Source: Elysia chlorotica (Eukaryota > Mollusca > Gastropoda > Plakobranchidae). From it: 64,000 nt of DNA. Location: positions 279,520-343,519 of the forward strand of contig RQTK01000218.1 of assembly GCA_003991915.1 (NCBI GenBank), written 5' to 3'. The position numbers and the translations under genes are program-made. The notes beneath the pieces are model-generated. The model saw only the letters and a list, made by a program, of their open reading frames with translations. It searched no databases and was not told the origin of the DNA. Of the stretch, positions 25,548-39,339 are shown in pieces. The number at the start of each line of letters is the position of its first letter. Positions within the stretch are counted from its first letter, which is position 1.

Positions 25548-26310
25548 TTACATTAATTTAGCGCTTTCCATTTTCAGAATATTTTTTTTAATCTCAAAGC
25601 GCTTTATATTGGATACACTAAATACGCATACACCATATCAATCAGCATGCAATTAAAAATTAAATCTTAACCAAACAATATACGTAAGAAGAGATGTAGA
25701 AGTAATTAGTATGCAGCATATACTCGTTATCAGAAAGAATATGATAAAAATAAAATAAAGCAACACTTTAAACCTGTGTAATAATATGTAACCCTAAGTG
25801 AACAAAAATTATGAATTAAAATGTAAACCTCTTGAGAAAAACATAGACAATCACGAGAGTCATAGGTAAGCAAAACCGCTACCACTTAAAACCGATACAA
25901 ATTCTACAAAGACAGTTAAAAAAACATTTAATTTAGCGCTTTCCATTTTCAGAATATTTTTTTTTTAATCTCAAAGCGCTTTACATTGGATACACTAAAT
26001 ACGCATACATCATATCAATCAGCATGCAATTAAAAATTAAATATTAAAAGTTAAATCTTAACCAAACAATATACGTAAGAAGAGATGTAGAAGTAAATAG
26101 TATGCAGCATATACTCATTATCAGAAAGAATATGATAAAAATGAAATAAAGCAACACTTTAAAGCTGTGTAATAATATGTAACCCTAAGTGAACAAAAAT
26201 TATGAATTAAAATGTAAACCTCTTGAGAAAAACATAGACAATCACGAGAGTCATAGGTAAGCAAAACCGCTACCACTTAAAACCGATACAAATTATGCAT
26301 AGACAGTTAA
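25548..26310. repeat. Tandem duplication of a ~375-bp block (LINE 3' region)
   Basis: Copies at about 25548-25921 and 25924-26310 share the phrases tttagcgctttccattttcag, atctcaaagcgcttta and gtaaccctaagtgaac with few differences. The block lies just downstream (minus strand) of the reverse transcriptase remnant at 26572-26988, so it is probably the element's duplicated 3' UTR. Confidence 0.88.
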
Positions 26311-26571
26311 AAGATTTAATATCTAGTGTAAATGGAATTGAATTATACAATCTACGTAAAAGATCAACAGGCAAAAACAAGTAAAGTAGCAACTTAAGAA
26401 CTGAAAACACGTTTAAAAAGATGACTCTTCAGAGCTTTTTTAAAAGTCTCGAGGCTTGCACTCTCCCTAATCTCTCGTGGAAAAGAATTCCAAACATGTG
26501 GTCCCTGAAACTGAAATGACCGGTCGCCAAATGATTTTAAATTAGTTTTAGGCGTAAAGAGTAAAGTTTTG

Positions 26572-26988
26572 TCATTTTGTAGATCTTAGAGAGCGAGATG
26601 CCTTGCTCAGATTAAGGTGCAAACGTTCTTGTAAATACATGTATTGTGGGACCAAATTATTTAAGCATTTAAAAACAGTTATAACAATCTTGTATTCAAT
26701 TCTTTCTTTCTCCGGCAACCAGTGTAATGATTTTAATAGGGGCTTTACATGCTCATTTTTCTTTTTCTTGTAAATTACTTTGGCCGCGTGATTTTGAACT
26801 TTTTGAAGTTTATTTAGTTGGTCCACCGATAGACCAGAGAGTAGTGCATTGCCATAATCTAGTTTGGATAGAACCAGAGACACCATTAATCTTACAGTGA
26901 CATCAAAGGTCAGGCATCTTCTTATAAGACTGATACGACTTATCTCAAAATATAAAGTTTTACACAATGAACTGACTTGATAACTCAT
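26572..26988 (-). mobile_element. CR1/L2-type LINE reverse transcriptase C-terminal fragment
   Basis: An open frame with the typical thumb region of CR1/Jockey-clade reverse transcriptases: ISLIRRCLTFDVTVRLMVSL, then SKLDYGNALLSGL, LQKVQNHAAKVIY, and VKPLLKSLHWLPEKERIEYK. The upstream catalytic YxDD region is absent, so it is a 5'-truncated copy. Confidence 0.9.
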
Positions 26989-26999
26989 AGACTTTGATA

Positions 27000-27540
27000 T
27001 ATAAAAAAGTAATGCCTAGATTTCTCTTCCTGCGTCCTGCTTTCACTTTAGGTAGTGAAGAAAACCCAAGTCATCAAATCATGCACACGTTCTTCTTCAT
27101 TCAATCAGACGGTGTGTCATGTTTCTCATCGATTTCAGATCGATTTTCAGACTTTGGAGATGTGAAACAATACAGAACGACACCACCGATTTGGGCCGCT
27201 CCTGTAATCGATTTACTTAGGGCTTGTCGAGCGTTAGCACTTCGCTGACGCAATCAATGCTTGCTTGCAGGGAGTATAATTTGTCCGAGACAATCGGCCT
27301 AGCATCGGGACCATCTCTTGCCTGATGCACGCCCGACAGCCGGCGAAGATTTCCGGATCAGAGTGCTTATATGGCAACACTGGCATACATATATGGAATG
27401 TCATTAGAAATCCTTATGTGACACCAATTTCAGGTTGTTGTTTTTTTTAATAACCTCCCTTAGTTAGACAAAAAGCGGCAAAGATGACTTGTTTAGAAAT
27501 AGTACACTGTAATGTTTATTAGGTCTAAGAACAGCACAGG
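27000..27540. other. Spacer, no gene seen
   Basis: Moderately GC-rich stretch at 27180-27360 (ttgggccgctcctgtaatcg and following) with no recognised coding or promoter signal. Confidence 0.5.
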
Positions 27541-27564
27541 GCTTGGCAGTATGGCGAGACAGTA

Positions 27565-28208
27565 AATTACGATGTATGGCACCCTTGCATTACCATCTGT
27601 AGTAAACACCCCCACTGGCGTACCGTGTACATGGACGCCCTTGCATTACCNNNNNNNNNNNNNNNNNNNNNNNNNNNNNNNNNNNNNNNNNNNNNNNNNN
27701 NNNNNNNNNNNNNNNNNNNNNNNNNNNNNNNNNNNNNCCCTTGCATTACCATCTGTAGTAAACACCCCCACTGGCGTACCGTGTACATGGACACCCTTGC
27801 ATTACCATCTGTAGTAATTACCATCTGTAGTAACTAATAAACACCCCCAGTGGCGTACCGTGTACATGGACGCCCTTGCATTACCATCTGTAGTAACTAG
27901 TAAACACCCCCAGTGGCGTACCGTGTACATGGACACCCTTGCATTACCATCTGTAATAAACACCCCCAGTGGCTGTACCGTGTACATGGACGCCCTTGCA
28001 TTACCATCTGTAATAAACACCCCCACTGGCGTACCGTGTACATGGACGCCCTTGCATTACCATCTGTAGTAAACACCCCCACTGGCGTACCGTGTACATG
28101 GACACCCTTGCATTACCATCTGTAGTAAACACCCCCACTGGCGTACCGTGTACATGGACGCCCTTGCATTACCATCTGTAGTAAACACCCCCACTGGCGT
28201 ACCGTGCA
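27565..28208. repeat. ~54-bp minisatellite containing an assembly gap
   Basis: About ten visible units built on cattaccatctgtagtaaac, acccccactggcgtaccgtg and tacatggacgccc. An 87-base run of N (27651-27737) lies inside, so the true array is of unknown length. Unlike most arrays here it does not adjoin a recognised exon. Confidence 0.95.
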
Positions 28209-28792
28209 CATGACGTAGCACTACCCGCGCGCCCCCTCTAACGTTGGCATGTAATGCCAGTCTTTCCGGATTCTCTTTCTTTCTACATCTATTCGGGGAT
28301 TCTCGCTGTGAACTGACAAAGCACTCGAGACCAAAGTAATAATTTTGCCGTTCACCACATATGAAGGGGGAGGGGGGGGTGAAATAATGGAGATCTTTAT
28401 ATGACTGATCAACAATGAAGAAAGACTTGCGATTTCTACATTCTCTCACGATAGTCTTTTAATTATTTTGGTCCCAAGAATTTATCTTGGTGGTCGTTAT
28501 TTTTTTTTTACTTTTTTGATTGTATTATTAAATTGTTATCCCTTTCAACCAACCTCAATGGCTTAAAAATAGTTTTCATATAATTCGTATAAAAGCAATG
28601 GTTGATTCATTTTCACTGGAAAACATTCAACAAAATTCGATTACATTATAAAATAACTACAACCTACACTTAGAATCAGCTTTCACAAAGGACTTGAACT
28701 TTAAAAACCATTTAGGCTACGCCATTTCGAACAGGATATCGTGATAAAGACTATTCTATTTTGAAAGACATACAGAGAGACATGGTTAGAAA
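28209..28792. other. Spacer, no gene seen
   Basis: Between a minisatellite and a GA tract; AT-rich except for the first 100 bases. Confidence 0.5.
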
Positions 28793-28910
<118 letters not shown>

Positions 28911-28911
28911 G

Positions 28912-29990
28912 ATTGATTGATGTTTATTGGTTCGTTGGGCTTCTCATCCTATACAAATATGACAAGAATTGGGTTTTACAACGTGAAGGAAAAAGAAACA
29001 GAGCTTTCGATCTGCTCTCTCGGTGCTTTCATGAAATTTCTGAAGCTTTTCGTACTAAGTAACTGTTGTTAGGGATAAACAATGTTTCAATTTGATAATT
29101 AGTAGGCCTACTGTAGTTTTAAGCCGAATCAAACTGGGTAATTTGGTTTAAATTTTATAAGATTAACATACACAGATGAGGGAGAATATAATTCACCCAA
29201 AATAACAATTCATTATTTTATCAGGATAGCAACAAAATGTAAAAACAAACTTCAAGGTACAAAATATATTGATGATTTTTTTAGTTTCATCAAGTGATGG
29301 AAATAGATGGCAATATTTGAATTAAGATAACTGTTTGACATTAGCACACTTAATCTACTTCTATTTCTAATTGAATGAAAGCTTTTTGAGAGGGATGGAC
29401 ACGCTTGGAATATCTGTATTTGTGCCAATTTATCTCCGATAGGCCTACACCAAGCCAAATCTATTTGGACATAACATAATTATGTCTTATATCAGTTAAC
29501 CAAGATTTCAAATATTTTTTAAAGCACTGAAAGGTTTGGTTGGGTATCCTTGAATCTGGCATATTTTTATAATTTAGCAGTCTTTACCAATATTTCAAGC
29601 ATCGAATTTTAATAATAATGTGGAGTGTATATCTAGCTGTCTCTCCCACTAATAAACATCAGTATTTGATCAATGAATTGATACATTTAGAAAACGCTTG
29701 AAGGTGGTCTTGTGGACTTGCTCTATTACCGTGGACTCACGAGTACCACATAGCTCACTGACATAGGAGAGAAAAGGCTTTACTTTAGAATCGAATAGTT
29801 TTTAAACAATGGCCTATTTTTATATCCTGATATATTTAAGCTCTCAGACATTTTTAAATCCATCACATATATATTTTCTCTTGTTTGATAGCATTGAAGA
29901 GCACTTTGTTAAGCTCATACAGGACGTAAATTCTATTTCAAGATATGTGTACGAGTTAAACAATTCAAGTGGTGTAGCTCCATTATTTGC
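28912..29990 (-). mobile_element. Degenerate LINE reverse transcriptase tail and 3' end
   Basis: Frame-broken minus-strand translation keeps KLFDSKVKPFLSYVSELCGT, EQVHKTTFKRFLNVS and LLLKFDA blocks, which follow the order of CR1/L2-like reverse transcriptase tails (LFDxxVxPxLxYxSEVWG, then KRFLNV). It ends with the 3' terminal phrase aggatgagaagcccaacgaac and caataaacatcaatcaatc. Numerous stops; inactive. Confidence 0.75.
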
Positions 29991-29999
29991 TATGTAATC

Positions 30000-31900
<1,901 letters not shown>

Positions 31901-31971
31901 TTTCCACCAATCATCAGGGCAAGGCGGGTTCCCGCAGGCTGTGACTCAACCCCAACGTGAGTGACGTCACC

Positions 31972-33202
31972 ATGATGTCCTGGAGTCTCGGGGGCTGCAT
32001 GAAGACCAGGGAGAGTCCAAGGGCGCAGCGGTCAACGCTGTCCAGCCCACAGTCCACTCCCAGCCGCCTGCCATCCCCGCTATCCCCCGTCCCACGCCCG
32101 GAGCCGTCTCCGCTCCAAAAGTCCCTGACGTGCTTTTTGTGTGGCGAGATCTTCCGGAGACCCCGAGTGATGCCGTGTGGACACACGTTCTGCACCGACT
32201 GCCTCGTCAAACTGAAGGATGAAGTTCTTGGAGTTGCATGCAGCCATCCTTCAAATCCGGGCGCCGAGCCTGACTCGTTCAGTTCTGACCGTTTGCGGCC
32301 AAGCCCGGGGGGCCACAATATCAGAAGTTCTACGTCCCCGAGCTTTGCCCAAGAATCCTATTCGGAGAGGGACCAGAACAGCCCATACCTTGGCTTGACA
32401 TACGGGCTACGAGAATGGGACCCCAGTCCTGAATATTCTAGCGATGTGGACGGCTTTGCTGGGGCGGTAGACTTGGACAGAACTCGGAGCACTCACAGCT
32501 GTACCAATGGGTGTGGCCATCATAATGACGATAAAATAAATAGCGGTAACGGAGTTTCAAACGGAAGTAGATTGAGTCGTAGCCAAACTTTTACCTACGA
32601 ATCCAATAACCCTGTGGTGACAGAGGCACAGCTTAGACACCCCAGTACTAAGGACTCCACTACCGGCGGCCAAGCACTGAACAGACTCTCAGCCCCACAC
32701 ACTCTGAACAGCGGGCGGAAATCCCCACAGACGTGCTCCCAGTGCGGCTCAGTGACGAGGTCTGTGTCACCGACAACGCTGCCGAGACGGAGCTCCAGAA
32801 AGCAGGCGGCCAAGGCAGCGTCTCTCTCGCCCAGACCCGCATCGCCGTCTGCCCAACAGGCCAACGGATACCGCAGCAAGAGCTGTGCCACGATCTCCCT
32901 CCTCCGCCTCACACGCCAAACAAAAGGCCAGGCCGGAAGGACCCCCAACTCCGAGTTTACCGCGGTGGAACAGCAGCTCCCAGAGCCACAGCTCCTCCCC
33001 GTACGGGTCGAGTAGCTCTGTGTCGGACGCGTCGCCTGGGTCGTTCGAACACAGGCACGGCCGCGAGATGGAGGCGGTTTTCTGCCCGGTGCCAGAGTGT
33101 GGCTACTCGCTCCGGCTCATGAACCTGGCGCGCTGGTCGCCGCGAAACAGAGCGCTGGGGGAGGTCATCTCTGCATGGAGGCAGCAGCAAGTCAGCACCA
33201 GG
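31972..33202 (+). CDS. RING gene exon 1 (with frame change)
   Basis: ATG at 31972 (gtcaccATGATG, good context). Pro/Ser-rich N terminus, RING first half at residues about 54-76, long Ser/Arg insert, RING second half in the other frame. Donor ACCAGG/gtgagt, phase 0. Confidence 0.75.
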
Positions 33203-33926
33203 GTGAGTTCCTGTTACTGTTAGCACGGGCATGCTTGAGGGTTCATATTGAAATGGTTGACAAGTTACCACTAGGGTGAGTTACTGCACGGGCATGCTTG
33301 AGGGTTCATATTGAACTGGTTGACAAGTTACCACAAGGGTGAGTTCGTGTTAGCACGGGCATGCTTGAGGGTTCATATTGAAATGGTTGACAAGTTACCA
33401 CCAGGGTGAGTTCCTGTTAGCGCGGGAATGCTTGAGGGTTCATATTGAAAGCTCATGAACCTGGCGCGCTGGTCGCCGCGAAACAGAGCGCTGGGGGAGG
33501 TCATCTCTGCATGGAGGCAGCAGCAAGTCAGCACCAGGGTGAGTTGGTGTTAGCACGGGGATGCTTTAGGGTTCATATTCAAATAATTGACAAGTTACCA
33601 CTGGGGTGAGTTACTGCACGGGAATGCTTGAGGGTTCACATTGAAATGGTTGACAAGTTACCACTAGGGTGAGTTCTCATTAACACGGGCACACTTCAGA
33701 GTTCATATTCAAACGGGAGCACTAACGAGTTCATATTGAAGGTGGTTAACCACACTGGTCTTCGCCTTGGCAAGGCGAATTGGTGCCGAGTAGAAGGTGC
33801 GGGTTCGATCCCTGTCCATGTCAGCAGTCTAAAATATGTCTCTGTCTACTTGTTTCTGTTGGTATCAGCTAGACCTAGGTTTGTGGCTGTCCCTTCTAAC
33901 CTATTTTTCACCTTATTTCCCTCAGT

Positions 33927-34002
<76 letters not shown>

Positions 34003-34862
34003 AACCTCTTAACTGCGGGGAGAGGCCGAACTAGCTCACGTGGTAGAGTGGTCTCCAGATCAGGAAATCCAATGTTCGAATCCCACGATCAGCAGATTTG
34101 TCCAATTTCGTCCCTGCAGCTGGTTGGGTCGGTGTCAGTATAAAGTGACTGGCTGAGACACGAGTCATGATATCCCCGCCCTGTCTCATGTGTGGCGGTG
34201 GATCAAATTGCCAGGCGTCTGTTTTGGGGCCCGTCCACAAGATAGTCTATATATTGCTGACGTTGGGCGTTAAACCAACTCAACTACTGCTAGTGCTACT
34301 GTTACTGTTGCAGCTGATGAAAAAGCTTCTGGTGCCAGTTTTATTGCATCATACATGATCATAGTTCTGCTTCTATAACCATCGCACTGTTACTGCTAGT
34401 GCTACTATAACGACTTCTGCTGCTGTTAGTAAAAACTATAGCACATATACTCTACCTCAAGTATAAGCAACCCATATAACCATGACAACTTTTATTGAAA
34501 AACTTTTGTGTCATATATAAGATATAAACGCACTCAGTCTGCCCAAGGATATGACTGGTCTGACTCCACTCTCCCCTCTACACCCCCCCCTCCCTCAGAG
34601 CTCCAGCACCCAGACCGAGGTGAGCACTGAGCGCTCGCTGCTGGTGACCATACCGCGCTCCCTGGTCGACTCGCGCGCGCTGCAGCCCCTGGGCTTGCCT
34701 CAAGGCCGCCGGCGCCACTCCTCCATGGTGGACATGGCCATCGACTCGGCCATCTCGATGGACAGCCTGGAGCGCGGCTACCTGCCCAGGGGTCACTCCT
34801 CCTGGAGGTCCTACGCTGCCATGCTGGGCATGAACATTCTCCAGCAAATAGTCAACCTGTAG
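31972..34862 (+). CDS. RING-finger protein with interrupted RING (E3 ubiquitin ligase-like); apparent frameshift
   Basis: Two exons (31972-33202, 34599-34862). The first half of a RING is clear: CFLCGEIFRRPRVMPCGHTF then CTDC. The last cysteine pair comes some 290 residues later in CPVPECGYSLRL followed by WSPRNRALGEVI, as in TRIM9/67-type proteins whose RING is split by a Ser-rich insert. RING proteins pass ubiquitin from an E2 to substrates. The first half is in one frame (open to 33015) and the second in another (open from upstream of 32885), so a one-base difference lies near 32885-33015. No B-box, coiled coil, SPRY or LON domain follows; the protein ends ILQQIVNL at 34862. Upstream, cccgcag at 31936 suggests a preceding noncoding exon. 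Confidence 0.78.
33197..33735. repeat. Minisatellite seeded on RING exon 1 donor, including an 87-bp exon copy
   Basis: Units of about 65-75 bp carry accagggtgagtt, cacgggcatgcttgagggtt and gttgacaagttaccac. At 33450-33536 the last 87 bp of exon 1 (from gctcatgaacctggcgcg to the donor) are copied perfectly into the intron, without an acceptor. Confidence 0.93.
33738..34002 (+). mobile_element. tRNA-like SINE with (CTA)n tail
   Basis: A tRNA-like head with B box GGGTTCGATCCC at 33801, a short body, then about 25 CTA units (33927-34002). Confidence 0.55.
34016..34290 (+). mobile_element. tRNA-derived SINE, near full length
   Basis: A-box region CTAGCTCACGTGGTAGAGTGG, B box GTTCGAATCCC, then the family body (ggttgggtcggtgtcagt, tgactggctgagacacgag, ttggggcccgtccacaagat) and end gttgggcgttaaaccaactcaact. 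The most complete copy in the window; it lies in the RING gene intron in sense orientation. Confidence 0.88.
34599..34862 (+). CDS. RING gene exon 2 (last)
   Basis: Acceptor ctccctcag at 34598, phase 0. Encodes SSSTQTEVSTERSLLVTIPR and onward, GC-rich, no recognised domain. TAG at 34860-34862 lies inside the first unit of the following minisatellite. Confidence 0.75.
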   Translation, partial: SSSTQTEVSTERSLLVTIPRSLVDSRALQPLGLPQGRRRHSSMVDMAIDSAISMDSLERGYLPRGHSSWRSYAAMLGMNILQQIVNL

Positions 34863-36150
34863 GAATAACAGCCTCGAGACAGAATGATGTCAACCTGTAG
34901 GAATACCAGCCTATGTAAACAAATTGTCAACCTGTAGGAGTTTAACCGACGTGGACAGATAGTCAACCTGTAGGAGTTTAACTGACGTGGACAGATAGTC
35001 AATCTGTAGGAGTTTAACCGACGTGGACAGATAGTCAACCTGTAGGAGTTTAACTGACGTGGACAGATAGTCAATCTGTAGGAGTTTAACCGACGTGGAC
35101 AGATAGTCAACCTGTAGGAGTTTAACTGACGTGGACAGATAGTCAATCTGTAGGAGTTTAACCGACGTGGACAGATAGTCAACCTGTAGGAGTTTATTGT
35201 CAACCTGTAGGAATTTAACCGACGTGGACAAATTGTCAACCTGTAGGAATTTAACCGCATGGACAAATTGTCAACCTGTAGGAATTTAACTGACGTGGAC
35301 AAATAGTCAACATGTAGGAATTTAACCTACGTGGACAAATAGTCAATCTGTAGGAATTTAACCGAAGTGGACAAATTGTCAACCGGTAGGAATACCAGCC
35401 GATGTGGACAGATAGTCAACCTGTAGGAATACCAGCCGATGTGGACAGATAGTCAACCTGTGGGATTTTAACCGACGTGAACAAATTGTCAACCTGTAGG
35501 AATTTAACCGCATGGACAAATAGTCAACCTGTAGGAATTTAACTGACGTGGACAAATAGTCAACATGTAGGAATTTAACCTACGTGGACAAATTGTCAAT
35601 CTGTAGGAATTTAACCGAAGTGGACAAATTATCAACCGGTAGGAATTTAACCGACGTGGACAAATAGTCAACCTGTAGGAATAACAGCCTCGAGACAGAT
35701 AGTCAACCTGTAGGAATAACAGCCTCGAGACAGATAGTCAACCTGTAGGAATACCAGCCGATGTGGACAGATAGTCAACCTGTAGGAATAACAGCCAATG
35801 TGGACAGATAGTCAACCTGTAGGAATTACCAGCCTCGAGACAGATAGTCAACCTGTAGGAATACCAGCCGATGTGGACAGATAGTCAACCTGTAGGAATA
35901 CCAGCCGATGTGGACAGATAGTCAACCTGTAGGAATACCAGCCGATGTGGACAGATAGTCAACCTGTAGGAATACCAGCTGATGTGGACAGATAGTCAAC
36001 CTGTAGGAATACCAGCCTCGAGACAGATAGTCAACCTGTAGGAATACCAGCCGATGTGGACAGATAGTCAACCTGTAGGAATTACAGCTGATGTGGACAG
36101 ATAGTCAACCTGTAGAGATACCAGCTGATTTTGACAGATAGCCAACCTGT
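34845..36150. repeat. ~36-bp minisatellite starting at the RING gene stop codon
   Basis: About 36 units of gacagatagtcaacctgtag plus gaataccagccgatgtg or gagtttaaccgacgtg. The first unit is the coding end itself (caaatagtcaacctgTAG). Two sub-families alternate in the first part (caacctg/caatctg dimers, 34930-35180), indicating higher-order growth. It lies in the 3' UTR. Confidence 0.95.
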
Positions 36151-39100
36151 GATACGTACGTTTTGCTGTCCATATTAAAATGAGATCAAGAGCGAATGAA
36201 ATTTGCCAGACCATGAAGATACATGATTGATGAATGAAAGCAAATGAAAGGGAACTTAAAAAAGATGAAGTGACTCTTAATTTGAAGATGTACTACACAA
36301 ATTTTGTGAAATAAAGTGGAAATGTAGTGCCCAAAACCAGTAAATGAGAAAATGATTGCACCCTAATGATGTAAAAATTGTATTTAAGTTCGTAAATGTA
36401 TTTGGCTATCAACTGTGAAAGTTTCTAAGCTGTATATATAAGATACATATTAATAAATGAACACTCCTGGATTCAAAATTCTTTCTGTAAGATGACAATG
36501 ATGATCATTGGGGAAAAGGAAATAGTTGGATAAATCTCTCTCAGACATATCCAGAAATGTTACAAAACTGACAACTTTAATAAGTTTTATCTTCTGTTGA
36601 AACAAATCTTTTTTTGTTTTTGTATGAGCAATCTCTCCCCCTTTCCAAACTTTATTTATTATACTGTACATGTATAAAAACGTCAAAAAATTGCAACTGA
36701 AAATTGTACTTCTTTGGTTATGTTAATTAAAGAATATAACGGCTTGAAACATATGTGTTGTTTTAAAAAATGAAATTAAGTATAACCTTCATTTACATAC
36801 CCTGTGAATGTATGTTGTTTTTCTAGTGTCCAACGTCAATAAACAGGTTTACTTTAATTAACAGAATGGCAAAACTAAAAAGAGAGTGCATTTTTTCTAT
36901 GGCAAAGCATTTTTTTTTCAATACATGTATAAAAAAGAAAAAAAAACTTTAAAAATGCTGTTTTTTAACAGTATAAATCTTCATGCATTATCATTTTAAA
37001 ATAATGGCAAAAACAAAAGTAACAGGATTTGGCCTAAAATTACTGACTTCAAAGTTCAAAGCATCTACATGTATTCCTAATGACTTCAATGTTCAAAGTA
37101 TCTACTCAAATGAAAAAAGATACCAACACTCAGACTGGAAAATAATTAATAAAAAAAATTATCCTAATCTGTGAAATAGTTTTTATTTCCATAATGATCA
37201 TTGAGTGCAAAACATCTGTGAGCAAAAAAATGATGATAAAAAAAGAATTTGTATTGATCTGGTATAGGTCTTTTCATGCCTACGTGAAGACAACTGTCAA
37301 AATCACAAGGAATGTACATGACATGTGAATAAAGATACCTGGCAGGTTTCACAAAATAAGTACACGGGAGGTGGTGCCACTTTCACCTGATATTTAACTG
37401 ATTGTGCTGTGAAACTTTAATACACTGTTTTTGCCCTAGGTGTGCTGAAAAGCAACAAAATTTAAAATAATTTGTTGTTTATTTATTATAGAAGATATTT
37501 TGAATTTTTAAAAACATGTATTTCTTACTTGTAAGCCTCAATGACCTAGAGCTTATGCTGACTGGAGATTCGTTTCCTAGTAGGATGACCCAATCCAGAC
37601 AGGTCAAAAGGTAGAGGCTAGACTGAGAGCACTCTCTGGCCCTCCAGGTTGGGGATTGAGCATGAGGCCAACAGCCCCCTCTCGTGAAAGAGAAAATACT
37701 GTTACAGAAACTGCAACAAATTTCCACAAAACCAGCTAAGTTGGTTAAGGAGGAATCTTCTCCGTTAGCTAATAACGTGCACCGGTGAAAGCCTTAGGAG
37801 ATGAAATCAGCCAGTACCACATGGGCTGAGCTGAAGAGGACCAGCCCAACTGAGTCCGAAGGAGGGTAGTTGCTGCGGCCCTATGTTCCACAAGAGGCTT
37901 AAACTAACTAAACTATCCTATGAAAACGAACAGTACTTACCTTTCACAGCTCAAGGAATAAACTTATTGACTTTAAATGCCAAATTCAAACTAAAAGCAT
38001 GCCGATGTCACCGTAAAACATTAATAAAAAAAATATGCATGGGTGGGAGCAGAAATGTTCAAAAAGCCTGCAGAGCCAGGGAATTTCGGTAAATTTACTG
38101 GAAAAGCCTGTAACCTGTCGCAGGTTTTTTTTTAATAGGTATCGTTACAGCACCAATGCAGTCTTGCTTTTTACACATATTCATGAAAACACTTTTTACA
38201 CAAATTCATGAAAACACTTTTTACACATATTCATGAAAACACTTTTTACACATATTCATGAAAACACTTTTTACACATATTCATGAAAACAACAAAAAAA
38301 CAAAAAATAGGAAACCGGTTACCCTAATTAAACCAATCATTGCATTTTCGTAAGCTACATAATGTCGCTGAGAGGAAAAATTCTGGAAAGTGTTTATAAT
38401 TAATGCAGATTTGAAAGGCCGACTTTTTCTAACAAATCCTGTACCAAAAGTATTATTAATAAAAATTTAGGCCTAATAGGCTCTCGTTCACTGCTGCCAC
38501 CAAAAAAAAAAAAAAAATTTTTGAAGTTACGAAGAAGCCTTAATTTATGAGAAGACAGCAAGTGATCTTGAGAAATCTCTATAACAGTATAACTATAAGC
38601 AGGCATGCCGGCACTCTCCCATCCATCAATATGTACAGGATGCCTGCCTTTTTCACATAAATATTTAACGATTCTGTGAAATAAATCATCAGTAAAAGAC
38701 ACAATTGAAAAATAAATCTAAAAATTTATACTTCGTACGCCTCCCATAGCCTTTTTAAATCTGTATCACTAGTAATACAAAAAATTCTTTAAGGAAAATA
38801 TAAAAATCAATTTTTATGTTTTCCACATAAGAAGGGTAATATACCGTTTTAAATCACCTTAGCCATAGCATCACAAAAGGGAGAAACTTTAAAGAATAAA
38901 ACTTTTTAATTCAATCAAGATTCATAATAATAATATTAATAAAATGTAACAATAAAAAGAAGAATATATAAACAACAGGTACATTAAATGACTGTTAATA
39001 TGATTTTGGAAAAATAAAAAAGGGATGACTAAAAATATGAATATGAATTAAATCCGCAACTTCTAAGATGAGCATTTTAGCTATTTTTTAATCACACGAT

Positions 39101-39186
39101 TTCAGTAAAATGTCTGGATGACCATTTTTTACAGTCGAAGAATCAGGCTGGAAATAAATGTATAAAATCATTGAAGGATAGAAAGT
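36151..39186. other. 3' region of RING gene and downstream flank of UNG
   Basis: AATAAA at 36310-36315 could end the RING transcript. The rest is AT-rich. A moderately GC-rich block at 37530-37900 resembles decayed repeat sequence without a clear match. No gene seen. Confidence 0.4.
38165..38292. repeat. 26-bp minisatellite, five units
   Basis: Unit ttacacatattcatgaaaac plus actttt, nearly perfect. Not next to a recognised exon. Confidence 0.95.
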
Positions 39187-39339
39187 TTATTCGTCCCTCG
39201 GCAGGTGGCACCAGTCTATCAAAGGCTTCCCATCAGCCTCTAGCAGGGCGTTACACTTTGAGAAATGCTTGCAGCCCAGGAAGCCCCTGTGAGCTGACAG
39301 CGGCGACGGGTGGACGGCGGTCAAAACGTGGTGCTTTTT
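39187..39339 (-). CDS. UNG: UNG exon 8 (last)
   Basis: Encodes [33 protein letters not shown] and [13 protein letters not shown], then TAA. The TAA is part of an AATAAA hexamer (39186-39191, minus strand). Confidence 0.96.
   Translation of the reverse strand, partial: KKHHVLTAVHPSPLSAHRGFLGCKHFSKCNALLEADGKPLIDWCHLPRDE

Noticed and set aside
27567..28125. Open frames GNARASMYTV / TLALPSV
   Set aside because: 54-bp minisatellite reading through an N gap; not evidence of a gene.
32884..32931. A 47-bp micro-intron (gt at 32885, ag at 32930-32931) to explain the RING gene frame change
   Set aside because: Removing it would lead into the third frame, not the one that holds the second RING half; it is also shorter than normal introns.
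34811..35302. Repeat protein frames on the minus strand over the 3' UTR array
   Set aside because: Product of the 36-bp period; the RING gene is on the other strand and the frames lack a plausible start or neighbours.
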